Below are positions 21,703 through 32,247 of a stretch of DNA of 64,000 nucleotides, piece by piece (positions within the stretch are counted from its first letter, which is position 1; every line of letters starts with the position of its first letter). A model generated the notes under the pieces. It ran no database searches and was not told the DNA's origin. It saw only the letters and a list, made by a program, of their open reading frames with translations. Source of the stretch: Blepharisma stoltei (Eukaryota; Ciliophora; Heterotrichea; Heterotrichida; Blepharismidae); assembly GCA_914767885.1 (NCBI GenBank), contig CAJZBQ010000002.1, positions 124,001 to 188,000 of the forward strand, in the 5' to 3' direction. A program made the position numbers and the translations under genes.

Positions 21703-22936
21703 ATGAATTTCTTTCAAATAATTTTCCTCAGTTTTGCCTCTGCTGAGCTCTTATTTGTGACTGAAATTTCAAAAGAAGGCTTAAAAACGCTGCCAAAAGT
21801 TTACCCATGGTCTTTACAAGAAGAGCCAAATTCTCTTACAAAAGAAGGATTCGACCAGCATTATCAAATTGGCCAGAAGCTTAAAGAGAAATACCATCTT
21901 CTTATCCACCCTTATTATACTGAAGAAGACATCATATCTAAATCCTGCAGTTCTTTAAGCTGCATTTCTAGCTCCAAAGCTCAGCTCGAAGGGATCTATG
22001 GCAAGCCTTATGATTTTAAAATTAATTTTACCCGCGAAGTTGACGACTTTTTATTCAAGCCTCAAAAAGCTTGCCCAAGAATTAATTGGCTGCTGAGTTA
22101 TAGGCTTGAGCATAAGGCATGGAAAGAAGTATGGGGCAGGATTTTAGTCCATGAGAAAAGCTTAGAGAAATTGGTTGGGGATAGTATCGATATGTGGAAT
22201 ATTTATGATCTGGGAAGCGTCTTAGTGTCATATAAAGATAGAGAAATTCCTTATCCTAATGAAATAACAAAAGAAGAAGCAGAAACTGTGATTGAGGCTT
22301 ATTATAGGTTCCAGGACACGCTTATGTTTGGGTCAAGAGATCAAGGGATTTTGGCGACCAATGAAATGATGATCAATTTACTTAGGTCGCTGAACCATGC
22401 AGTTTCTAAGCCACATCTGCTAAAGCAAAGGCTGCATATTTATGTAGGGGATGATGCTTGGTATATGGCAATAATGAGGATTCTTGGGATGGACTATTCA
22501 CCTTCTTCTCCTGCGTCAGCTCTTTTTATTGAGCTTCATAGACTAGGTGATGATCATAGAATATACTATATTTTTACAGGTATATTTATTTATCTCTTAC
22601 AAATCCTTGAATTATGCTTAAAACAACGCAGTTATTTTTTTCTTATAAAAGTACTTATTTTTTTCTAGTATAAGATTTTGGCAGAAAAATTCTTATATAG
22701 AAGTCCCAGAGTGCGGCTTAGAATGCGATTTCCGAGAATTCGACCGAATTATCACAAAAAGAAACTTTAAAGCAGAAAAACAGCACAGAACCCTTTGTTT
22801 CACTCTTGAAGAAATCAAAGAATTTTACTGGCAAAAATACCTGCTAATGTTTTTTGCTTGTATGTTCTTCTTTCTCATCTTCAAATACAACACACAACTA
22901 GCAGTATGGATAGGTAAAAAGTTTAAGCAAGAATAA
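21703..22936 (+). CDS. Histidine-acid-phosphatase-like membrane protein, likely inactive
   Basis: It has an N-terminal signal peptide (MNFFQIIFLSFASAE) and a C-terminal membrane helix (LLMFFACMFFFLIF) with a short basic tail. The body resembles the histidine acid phosphatase fold. The usual catalytic RHGxR is missing (VTEISKEGLK in that place) and the C-terminal HD reads GDDAWYMA, so it is probably catalytically dead. One IES (22571-22670) is removed to join DDHRIYY to IRFWQKNSYIEVPE. The family assignment is moderate. Confidence 0.6.
22571..22670. other. TA-bounded IES (100 bp)
   Basis: TA at 22569-22570 and 22669-22670. Removal extends the phosphatase-like protein by about 85 residues including a membrane helix. 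Confidence 0.78.
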
Positions 22937-22965
22937 GAATATAATTCATTAATTTTTTATAAAAA

Positions 22966-23799
22966 ATGAAGCCAGGGACTCCTCTTGAAAGCTTCCGAAA
23001 AAATCACATTCAAAAATTCTCAGACCAAACACAAATGGTCAGAGAAGACCTCAGTGACTGCATAAACATAGCTGCTGAATTAAACAAATCTAGTGAAAAC
23101 ACCCTCAAAAGCTTAAAAGATCATGTAAATCTCTATACAGCTGCAAATCCTTATTGAGCTTGCAGAACAAGAAAAGGTAAAAACAAAAATTTTGGAAGAA
23201 AAATTCGCCCACGACCTTGAAGAAATGCAGGAAGAAATATCGAAGACTGTTTACGATAAAGAACAAGCCACTCAGTGAAACGCTTATAAAGAAGAAATTG
23301 AAGGAATGGAAAATAATTTATTTTCAATAAAATATTTAATAAAAAGGAAAAACCAATAGCATATTTTTTATAGAAAAAAATAATTTTTTATAGAATAACT
23401 TTGATATTAAGGTATAAACTAAAAAGAGCTTATGAAGAGGAGCTTGAAGAGGTAAAAAACACCAAAATAGCAGTGCAAACTTTTTTAGAAGTAAATAAGA
23501 ATTAGACTGAAATCCCACAGCTGCGAGACTTGCTTAATAAAGAAGACTCATTATATAAAAAAGAAGAAGCTGAGCTGACAGGGAAATTAGAAGAAGAGCT
23601 AAGGAATGTAGAAACTGCTAGAAAAGAGCTTAGGGACGAAATCCAGCACCAGAGAAGCGAGCTTTCACAAGATCTACTAGCATTTAATAGCAGAATTAAA
23701 GAGCAGACCTTGCTGATGAAAAGTGAAGTCAACCAAATTTATTCAGTTATTGATGAAGATCTTGTAGCACTTGGGGATATGGCGAAACTGCTCAGATAA
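22966..23799 (+). CDS. Coiled-coil protein with two tiny introns and an IES
   Basis: After removing introns of 16 nt (23125-23140) and 15 nt (23491-23505) and one IES (23321-23409), the product is almost entirely heptad-rich helix (for example LIELAEQEKVKTKILEE). It starts MKPGTPLESFRKNH and ends DMAKLLR. I see no enzymatic domain; a cytoskeletal or basal-body role is possible but not shown. Its stop is 29 bp from the convergent MORN gene. Confidence 0.75.
23125..23140 (+). other. 16-nt intron
   Basis: GTAAATCTCTATACAG is spliced between SLKDH and LQILIELAEQ; the frame changes exactly as needed. Confidence 0.85.
23321..23409. other. TA-bounded IES (89 bp)
   Basis: TA at 23319-23320 and 23408-23409. 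Removal joins EGMENNL to RYKLKRAYEEELEE and drops an in-frame stop. Confidence 0.65.
23491..23505 (+). other. 15-nt intron
   Basis: GTAAATAAGAATTAG contains an in-frame stop and lies between VQTFLE and TEIPQLRDL. Confidence 0.88.
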
Positions 23800-23828
23800 T
23801 AAATTATGATTTCAATTATTATTTGTGA

Positions 23829-24905
23829 CTATTTTTTTCCTATTTGGAATGTTATCTGCTCTATTCTTTGGCCAGATTTTCAGGTCCCAAATCAAGGCAG
23901 AATACTTTTATCGTTGCAGTTAAATAATTTGCCTCTGCCGTCTTGCTCCCCGAATTTTCATTCTCCTATATACACTTTTCCATCTGGCCAATTGAGGACT
24001 CCAAATCCATGCATTAAGCCATTTTGGAAGGTCCCTTGATATTTTCTCCCATCTGGCCATGTAAAAATCCCACTCCCATGCATTTTGTCGTCTTTTCAAT
24101 CTCCTTTATATTTTTTGCCGTCATACCAAATAAAAATGCCTTTTCCTTCTTTATTGTTATTCTTGAAATCGCCTTCATAAAAGTCTCAATTTTTTAAGCA
24201 CATCATACCTTTTCCATGCCTTAACCCATATTTGTAGTTTCCTTTATAATATCATCCATCCGATTCTTCTATACCTTCCCCATGCAAAAGACCATTTTTG
24301 AAGGTGCACGTGACTTTTGTCCCATCAATTCGTTGCAGAAACCCTCGATAAATTCTTCCTTTTGCTCACTCCCCTTGATATACATCTCCTTCTGCAGTAA
24401 TGAGACGTCCATTTCAAAATCTTTTATTATATTTAAAATGACCCTCATATTTTGAGCCATCTGCGCAAACTTCGATACCTTTTCCATGCTTTTCTCCTTT
24501 ATCATTCCACTGGCCGCTATATATAGTATTATTGTTAAAAATATATGCAGGATGGCTATAAACTGTTACATAATCGGGAAGAGGGAAGCCACTCACAAAA
24601 GTTTCCAATTTACTTTCAACATTTCTAGCTTTTTCTGATACTCTTTTAGAAAGATCGCCTTCAAATCGTTGGTTTAAGCCTTTAACTATTTTCAAAGCTA
24701 AAAGTTTTTTTCTGTCCATATATCCCCTTGCAGCGTTTTTTATACCAGTATAATTGTTCTTTATTTCATGCTTTTTTATTGGGATTTTTATCACAACCGC
24801 CTCAGGTTGTACACTCTCTTCATCTGGTTTTGGAGGTTTCTGGACGGGTTGATCTTTTTTCTTGATTAATTTGTCTAAATTGAAGAATGATAAAATCGAT
24901 TCCAT
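23829..24905 (-). CDS. MORN-repeat protein with IQ-like segment
   Basis: The N-terminal third is basic and includes an IQ-like helix (IKNAARGYMDRKKLL). From about 24540 down to 23890 there are about nine MORN repeats of the YxGxWxxxxxxGxG type, such as YKGDWKDDKMHGSG and YQGTFQNGLMHGFG. Many repeat Trp positions are TGA, which is strong evidence for the code. MORN proteins bind membranes or organise cortical structures; no kinase domain follows. Start ATG 24905. Confidence 0.88.
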
Positions 24906-25083
24906 TCTTTGTTCTATATTTTAATGAAATTTGGATAATAATTCTCATGATTTAAGAAAGAAATGTGGCTTAATTATATGGTTTTATGGTTTATTAGTAG
25001 TAAAGTTATTTTTATATGTTTATCATAGAAAATTATTTTCTTCTATAAAAAGCTGAATTACAGACTGAAATTTTCTTATTGAT

Positions 25084-25335
25084 TTATTTTAATTGCCTAT
25101 TGTCCTTCATTTCTTGGAAAGCTTGATATCTTCCTGAATAGTATCCTGCGTAATATCAAGCCATTAGTAAAGGTTTTAATGATGGGTCTTCTACTTGAGG
25201 CAAAAGCATAGGGATTTCGCTTTTTCCACCTTCTACTCGGGAATCAATAGGCTTTATTGGAGTGCTTCCTACTTCATGGCAATTTTCGATTTGTTTTTGG
25301 AAGGATTTCATAATAGCGTCATTATCTCATTCCAT
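25084..25335 (-). CDS. SMN: Minimal SMN (survival motor neuron) protein
   Basis: This 83-residue protein has the two ends of SMN. The N terminus MEWDNDAIMKSFQKQIE matches the Gemin2-binding helix, and the C terminus LLMAWYYAGYYSGRYQAF matches the YG-box that drives SMN oligomerisation. The central Tudor domain is absent, as in the short SMN of fission yeast. Two Trp codons are TGA, including the one in the YG-box. SMN assembles Sm cores on spliceosomal snRNAs, which fits an organism with many tiny introns. Confidence 0.85.
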
Positions 25336-26096
25336 TTTTTATATTTAATGTAAAATTAATTTTACAGTGAAAAATTATTTGAAATTTAAAAATCAATAAT
25401 AAAAATGATAAATGAGTTCTGCCCTATTATGGAAAGCTTATTTTAGGAAAATATAATCAAAATATAAAGAGAAATGTTGTCTAAATTTACTTAAAGAAAG
25501 CATAAGGTTAACAAAGTGTAATAGCAGAATTTATTTTTACTTTTTAATAGAAAATAAAAGTACATTTTTGCGAATTTTATTGCTTTTAATAGCAGATGTT
25601 ATGCTCATTTAGTAGTCTTCTTTATTTTCTGTATCAAATGAGATATTATTTCATAAAACTCATAATAGAACTAGCTATGTAAGCTCTTATTTAATTGATT
25701 TATCTATTAAAGGACACTTAATAGCCTCATATCTTGGAAAAATGCTAACTATTTTACAGATAGCATTAGTACCTCAAATAGTAATTTTCTTGCATAGATA
25801 ATAGGCATTTTAAATTTCTATTAATACTAAAAATTTTTGCCGTTTTTCAATTTCAGCATGGCTTCAAATCCTGACTAGATTAGCCTGACTATAAAAAGAA
25901 TCAAATAACCCTTCTAATTAAATCATCTCATTTCTTCATATAAAGAAATAGTTTTCTTTTTTTTATAGATAACTCCACTTATAAATGACTCCTGCAAAAA
26001 CTTTAAAAAAGAGATTAAATTATTTTTCCATTAAATTTTTATTACTGTTTCTTATCCTCACTAGCTTAAGCTGCCACCATAAGCCATAAAGATAAA
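25336..26096. other. Intergenic, AT-rich (761 bp)
   Basis: No frame of useful length with TGA as Trp, no MITE end and no RNA gene is apparent. Confidence 0.55.
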
Positions 26097-26402
26097 ATGG
26101 ATAAGGACCAAAAAGTTTACGTGTGTGCGGTTGTTGGATTCCTACTTGGAGTTGCTGCGCATGGAGTGTTTTCTCATCTCTACTGTTCTAAAAAGAGCTG
26201 CTGCCCGATGGTAAGGGTTTTAAATCAGAAAAATTTCTATTAATTATTGAATTTTTTTAATAAATTAAATTAAAGATAATTTAAAGTGCATTGCCGCTGC
26301 CCTCGTGGAGAAAACTGTAAGACTGGAGCATGCTGCAAAGAAGGTGGATGCTGCAAAACTGGAAAATGCTGTGACGATTGCACGTGTCCTAAGAAACCTT
26401 AA
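26097..26402 (+). CDS. Metallothionein-like Cys-rich protein with N-terminal membrane helix
   Basis: The N terminus (MDKDQKVYVCAVVGFLLGVAA) can form one membrane helix. After a 96-bp insert the C terminus is dense in Cys pairs (CRCPRGENC, GACCKEGGCCKTGKCC, DDCTCPKKP), the pattern of metallothioneins. It may be a membrane-tethered metal-binding protein. Removing 26207-26302 joins KKSCCP to RGENCKTG. The product is about 69 residues. The membrane-anchor interpretation is inference. Confidence 0.65.
26207..26302. other. 96-bp insert with 7-bp direct repeat GCTGCCC
   Basis: GCTGCCC occurs at 26200-26206 and 26296-26302, in the same codon phase. TA-based joins fail because of in-frame stops. It is AT-rich inside. 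Confidence 0.6.
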
Positions 26403-28269
26403 TCATTAGATTTACCTTATTTCTTATATTTTCTATTGTTAGTTCAAGCCAAAACATGTTTAAGTTAGGCTTTACCTAGCCAAGCTTCTATTGATCGTTA
26501 TGACTCCTATGGCTTCTCTATGAGTTTTCACATCTAGAGCTTTATCAGCACTTAATTTACGTAAGCTCGATTCAGAAACCTTTAAGACAATAAAATTTTC
26601 TTTGGGAACAAATTTTTATGATGTTAAATTTTCCTTTACTTATGAGCCTGAATTCAAATTTATACTGAATTTGATTGAATTAGGACATAAAAATTGGGTA
26701 TTACTTTATTAAATTTAGTTTATTTTACAAAATTGATTATAAATATAGACAAAATTAATATAAAATTATTGCTTAAATAGCCGATACCAGTTTTTGATGG
26801 CTTATCAGTAAGGGATCAGAAAATTCACTATTTTAGTGAAGATAACTGTAAAAAAGGTAGCTATTTGCTTATAAAATAATCTAAAGGGATGCAATTATAT
26901 TAATGAGTTAAAAAATTATTATATGCATAAGCTTATTTTTAGGGGTTATTTGCCTTTCGTAATTCATGCCTAAAATTTAGACCTATTTAATCTGCAACTT
27001 TATTAATAAAAATTATTGGATAAAGAATGGCTATTAAGGCTGATTTTTATAAGTTATTATACCTAATTATAATGAATTAAATATCCCTACTGGCAACCAT
27101 TGTCCTATTTTCATATATAAATCAGGATAGTAGATAATCAGTGCTAATGGTTTTTTATTCATTGTAATTAAGTATACAAATTAATGACTAAGCACTTGAA
27201 GTTTTAAAGAAAGCCACTTTTAATCAAATATAATGCTGTTTAAATTTCAAAAAACAAGATTTGTCATACTATCAAAGAGCTTATTAAGAAAAAGCAGTTT
27301 CCTTTCTAAAAATAACATTATTACTAAATCTTTCACAAATACTTTTAATTTTATCTGATTCTCAAATTGTACCGGGCTCCACACGCAGGAGATTTTCCAC
27401 GTATAGTAGCAAGATTCCTAATTTAGAATCTCCTTACTTGAATGATTCCACATGTGTAATTTTGGTGTCACATTTTGAGTGCAATACGCAATTTGTGTAT
27501 GGGAGTTTATTAATTATGATAATAATAAATTCATAATATTTTTTTTTATTATTTTATTATCTTAAATAGTTGAGGGAATAAATTGTTTCAAAAGATAATT
27601 ATGTCAAAACTTTATCTAAATTATCGAAAGATTTTAATAAGCCCAGCAATTTTTTTTACGATGAATATATAAGAAAATTAAAAATTTATTTATTTTATAA
27701 GTGTCTTTAGAAAACGTCCTCAGATTTTTAGTAATGAATTAGAGTATAAGCAATTTTTAATAATAAATTACCGTTTAAAATGCATCAAGATACTTTTAAT
27801 CTCAATTATCAAGCTGTCTTTCTTCATGAATAGTGACTTCAACAATAGAATATCATAGAAAAAATATTTAGAATTCACCAATGCCAGATTGACACAACTT
27901 TGTTAGCATTTATATGCCAAATCAGAATCAAATCTCTTTAAATTGAAGATCTCCACAATATGAAGGCAATAAAGATTGCCAAAGCTATTTGAGAGCAATA
28001 AAAAATCATTAACTTTGCTCGAATAAAGAATTGATATTTATTGGAATTCTAAAAATAGAAAGTTATTTAGCTTTCAATAAAAATTATTAATCCCTATCTT
28101 TCTGAGCTTCAGAATTAATGATTCGCTTGAGGCAAAGGAATTAAATTGCCCCTATTACTCCTATTTGCAGATAGCCAACAATAGTCGCTATAAAACTAAG
28201 AATAAATATTATTTATTCCACAAATTTCTTTTTTCGTTTATAAAGAATTGTTTATAATTTAAATAAAAA
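26403..28269. other. AT-rich gene desert (1.87 kb)
   Basis: I see no coding frame on either strand and no MITE ends. A GC-richer island lies at about 27365-27480; it has no recognisable RNA fold or tRNA motifs. Confidence 0.55.
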
Positions 28270-29427
28270 TTAATGACGCCGCTGAGAAGCTCTTGATGAT
28301 ACTTTTTCTAGCTGCTCTTCAGCCCTTATTCTTCTAAGTTTTTCTTGCCTAAGCAAGTCTTCTAGCTCTTCAATATATCTCTTTTGCGAACTTGTTGTTA
28401 CGAACGAGTGAACTGATATGACATCCTGCTCACTTTTCTCAGCTCCTTCTTCTTTATTTTCAGCTTCATTTTCTACTACTTCTCCTTCCTCATTTACTAT
28501 CTCTTCTTTTTCTTCATTAACAACATCGGTATTTTCCTTTACATGCTCATAATTTTCTCTTTTTTGAAGAGGGCTTTTATCAGGAGATTCACCCCTTTTA
28601 GACGAGTAACTTCTCGTTGATCTTGCTTTGGATCTAACAGAAATTATATCAGAGGCGACACTTTTTCTATCCTCGTCTATTTTATTTTTAACTGATGAGG
28701 TTTCTTCATTGAAACGTTTATATTCTCTTTGTTGGCTTTTAGGCCTTAAATTTCCTTTTCCGTTATTCCTATCATCTTCAATTTTCCTTGGCGAATCATC
28801 TTGAGGAAGAATTTTCACCGATTCTCTTTGTTGGCTACGTGGCCGTAAACTTCCTGCGGTAGCAGGTCTTGAAATTAGTTTATTTTCTTGAGGATTTAGC
28901 ATTGACATTGCAGATGGAGGTTTTGCTAGAGGTGGAGGAGGTCTTGCGTATTTTCCTCTCACTTCAGCGTAAACATTTGTAGCACGATAGTCATGAGACC
29001 AGGATTTTTAATATATTTTGCCTCATTAATTAGCCATATTTTTCCATTATAAAAGATTTTCTATATTAATAATAAATTCCAATCCCCAAAACAATTTTGC
29101 ATAGAAATCTTTTAAAATTGACCTCAAAATAGCTTTAATTTTAAAATGATACAATTAATATAGCCAATCCACTATAAAGCATTCCTAAGCTCTATTTACT
29201 TTATTTCTGAATAACTCCTCTTTCAATGTATCAGTTGTAATTTTAGATTCTCTCGAATACTTCGATCTAGCTCTTTTATGCGAATGAGAGCTGTTAGAAT
29301 ACGACTTCATTTTTTGATCATCATCAAATCTAATTATCACTTACGTATGATATTTTGTCGCTGCGCTTAGTTCTTTATACACTCTCTGCTGCCAGGCCAA
29401 ATGCTGGTCATAGTAACTTAGTGACAT
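28270..29427 (-). CDS. Hypothetical low-complexity protein with two 15-nt introns
   Basis: Start ATG 29427 (MSLSYYDQHLAWQQRV). Two 15-nt introns (29330-29344 and 29185-29199) and one IES (28990-29160) are removed to give a continuous product. The middle is Arg/Ser/Pro-rich (KYARPPPPLAKPP, SLRPRSQQRES) and the C terminus is acidic and then coiled-coil (YIEELEDLLRQEKLRRIRAEEQ). No domain is recognised. It could be cytoskeletal. Confidence 0.7.
28990..29160. other. TA-bounded IES (171 bp)
   Basis: TA at 28988-28989... (minus-strand phase) on the left side and 29159-29160 on the right. Removal joins CFIVDWLY to RATNVYAEVRGKY and bypasses several stops. Confidence 0.65.
29185..29199 (-). other. 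15-nt intron
   Basis: On the minus strand it reads GTAAATAGAGCTTAG and contains an in-frame TAG; splicing joins ELFRNK to ECFIVDW. Confidence 0.78.
29330..29344 (-). other. 15-nt intron
   Basis: On the minus strand it reads GTAAGTGATAATTAG; splicing joins ATKYHT to FDDDQKMKSY. Confidence 0.82.
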
Positions 29428-29515
29428 ATTTGATTTGTTATAAAATTAAAAAATTACTAGACCCATCATAAGAATTTTTCAAAAATTCATAGGCTAAAAT
29501 TAGCATTATTTAATA

Positions 29516-32126
29516 ATGAAGGTCGCAGGTTTACTCTGAACTTAAAGTTAAATCACAGGTCGAGGATTCTGCCTATTGCTAATGCAGTCACCAAGGATCC
29601 CCTTGGGACTCATCTCTTTTTGACGGTGAAAGGGAGAGTTTCTTCCAGTTAGATAACTCACCAAGCGAATTACGGCTATCGCACTACCTTCCTCTTCTTC
29701 ACACCTGATGCCATGCCAAGGTGAATTAGGGTTCCGTGTCTTTGTCTCCTCCTTGTCTTGTCGGCTCCAGTGTTGAGTGGGAATGATATAGACTTCTACG
29801 GCATACTGCTTAGGTTGATGAAGATTGGCTGCACAAAAATCCCAAAAAATGGAATTTCTGGTGGGGCAAAAAGGAAAAGTAAAAAGCCTGGGTCTAACTC
29901 AGGAAGCTGTCGAATGGTCTAGGCATTGCCTGTAGACGCTGCTGGGCTTCCCTTTCCAACTCTGAACCTCCTTTTTCCCTCGAGGTAGAATCCAATCCTG
30001 AAAGCTAACTAGGGCTAGGCTCTGCACATTGCCAGAATTGCTTACCCAGCATTGCTGCCGATTTCTGGATTGGCAAAATCTTACCGGATATCATTAAATA
30101 GTGCTCGAAAGAAATCGGCGTAGCAGATGCAGTAGCGCTGAGGCGCCATATTTAATTATATTCTCAGGTTTACTCAGTGGAGGGATAAATTCTGTATACT
30201 CACTGGGCAGAGCTATTGCACATGGCCACCAGCCTTTATGTGTAGCTAGTTTATATGGTGGTCATAGCTCTTCTTTATTGTTTAGAAATATAGATAGAAC
30301 TCTTTTGTCTGCGATTGCCAGCTCAATAGAGCTTCCTCATGTATCGAGAAAAGTCTTAGGGATGAGTTTATGCAAGGACTTGATCTATAGTCTTTTTCCT
30401 TGTATTTATATCCAAATTAAATATATTTTTTAATAAGAAATTATTGGAAAATTGTATATAAGAAGACAGAAAATGATGAAGTTGAAGACCTTTATGAACT
30501 GCTATTGGAGTTAAAATATAAATATCCTCAGGTAAAAGGGATCGTAAGTGGGCTAATTTTAAGCGACTATAAGAGGCTGAGGATTGAAGATGCCTGCTCA
30601 AGGCTAGGGTTGGTCAGTATATGTCCACTTTGGAGAGCCAATAAGAGAGGGTTACTGAAGAAAATGGTTGAAGAAGGATATCAAGGGCTGGTAACAAGGG
30701 TTTATGATTGGAATGATATTAAAGAATATGATGGAAAATCGACTGGGGAACTGTGGAACTTTTTGGAGAGCCATAAAGAAATAGAAAAAGATATAAATTA
30801 TAAGGGTGCTAATTTTCTATCATTTTTTGAAAAATATTAAAAAAATATATTTATAAATTCCCGTCCTATTAATTATGGGCTAAAGAAAACTTACGAGACC
30901 TTCGCTCTTGATGCTCCAATTATGAAGAAAAAGATTGAAATCAAAAAAATCAGCATCGGAGACAGCTCAATTCAGCAGTTTATTGTTAAGCATAAACAAA
31001 CCAATAAAGCTGAAATACTTAAAGATGATGAGCCTACCACTTTTCCTCAGTTTTTCCAGCGTGGCAAATCTTTTTACACCGGAGAAATATCAGCAGAATC
31101 TTTAAACACAACCCCAGAAAACTTAGACGATGAAATTTTCACTGTTTTGAAAGGACTAAAAGAAATGCTTCATGCCCACAATTTTTCAATGCAGGACATT
31201 TTCTACGTCAATGTATATATATTTTTTATTAAATTTTTTATTAAAAAATTAATTTTTTTTTTTAAAAAAAATTAAAAAGCCTTGTATATATGAAAGATAT
31301 GAGAGATTTTGAGCGTTTTAACTCAGTTTATGCAATGTTTTTCAATTTCCCTAATCCTCCAGCTAGAATATTCTGCGAATATGCAACTCAAAAACAGAAC
31401 TTAAAAATAGCTGTAAAAGGCTATAAAGGACCTAAAATCTGCACATGGGTGAGAAGCATAACCCCTTGGTCAGTTGCAAATATTGGTCCTTATAGCCAAG
31501 CTTTTGACGTAAAAGGGATTTTGCATATGGCAGGAGTGATCCCATTGGTTCCAACAACAATGGAGATGTCACATGATCAGGTTTCTACCGCACTAAGAAA
31601 CAGTGAAGCCATTGCAGGAGAGAATGGATTTAAGCTGACAAATTCAGACCTTTGTTTGGTTTATTATTCTGACTATAAGCCTATGATTAACCCTGAGCTG
31701 AATCCTTTCTATATAAAACCAACCAAAATTCCTAAAAATTCAGACATTGAATTTGAATTCCACTTAAGAGATACTGGGACGATGCTTGAAAACTCAGAAG
31801 TCACAATTGAAGGAGAAGGATATCATGCAAGAATCCAAAAAAGAGAAAGCACTGTCAAGCTGTATCTGATTTGGTACGCCCAGATCGAAAACGATACAAA
31901 TCCTCTGAATTTAATTCAAAAACTCAAAAAAGACATTGAAGATTACGTCAAAAAAATTAAACGTACAGATAAGGTGGAAGATTTAGAAAAATATGTGAAT
32001 GATGTAAGAGTATACTCACCAGACGCAGAAAAGTACAAGCAGGATTGGTTCCTCAACGTCCCAGCTGTCTTTATTGATACAGAAACTAGAGGAATCGTTA
32101 TTTCAGTTCAAGATTTCAATAACTAA
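29516..32126 (+). CDS. DPH6: Diphthine-ammonia ligase DPH6 with two RidA-like domains
   Basis: The protein starts MKVAGLLSGGINSVYSL. The ATP-pyrophosphatase (PP-loop) domain follows, with ENDEVEDLYELL, GIVSGLILSDYKRLRIE and TYETFALDAPIMKKKIEI as in DPH6. The C-terminal half carries two YjgF/RidA-like domains, as in yeast Dph6 (for example WSVANIGPYSQAF). It performs the last amidation step of diphthamide on eEF2. The PP-loop reads SGGINS rather than SGGKDS. A retroposon (29537-30164) and three IESs interrupt it; all restore the frame. The ATG lies 21 bp before the first repeat ends. Confidence 0.9.
29537..30164 (-). mobile_element. Retroposon with 11-bp TSD in the DPH6 start region
   Basis: CAGGTTTACTC occurs at 29526-29536 and 30165-30175. 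The minus strand starts AGAATATAATTAAATATGGCG and shares a long interior stretch with the element at 7269-7912. Removal joins MKVAG to LLSGGINSVY. Confidence 0.85.
30388..30458. other. TA-bounded IES (71 bp)
   Basis: TA at 30386-30387 and 30457-30458. Removal joins MSLCKDLI to YKKTENDEVEDL. Confidence 0.8.
30802..30876. other. IES with AATTAT repeat (75 bp)
   Basis: AATTAT, which includes TA, occurs at 30796-30801 and 30871-30876. Removal joins EIEKDINY to GLKKTYETFALD. Confidence 0.82.
31221..31291. other. IES with TGTATATAT repeat (71 bp)
   Basis: TGTATATAT occurs at 31212-31220 and 31283-31291. Removal joins IFYVNVY to MKDMRDFERFNS inside the first RidA-like domain. Confidence 0.85.
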
Positions 32127-32247
32127 TAAGTCTGCAAAAACTAAAATGACTAGCTCATTTACTAAATTTTTTTTAAAAAAATATTTAAATTAGCATTTTT
32201 TTGGCTTAATAGACTGGGAGGGATAGCTTTTTCTTTATAATAATTAA

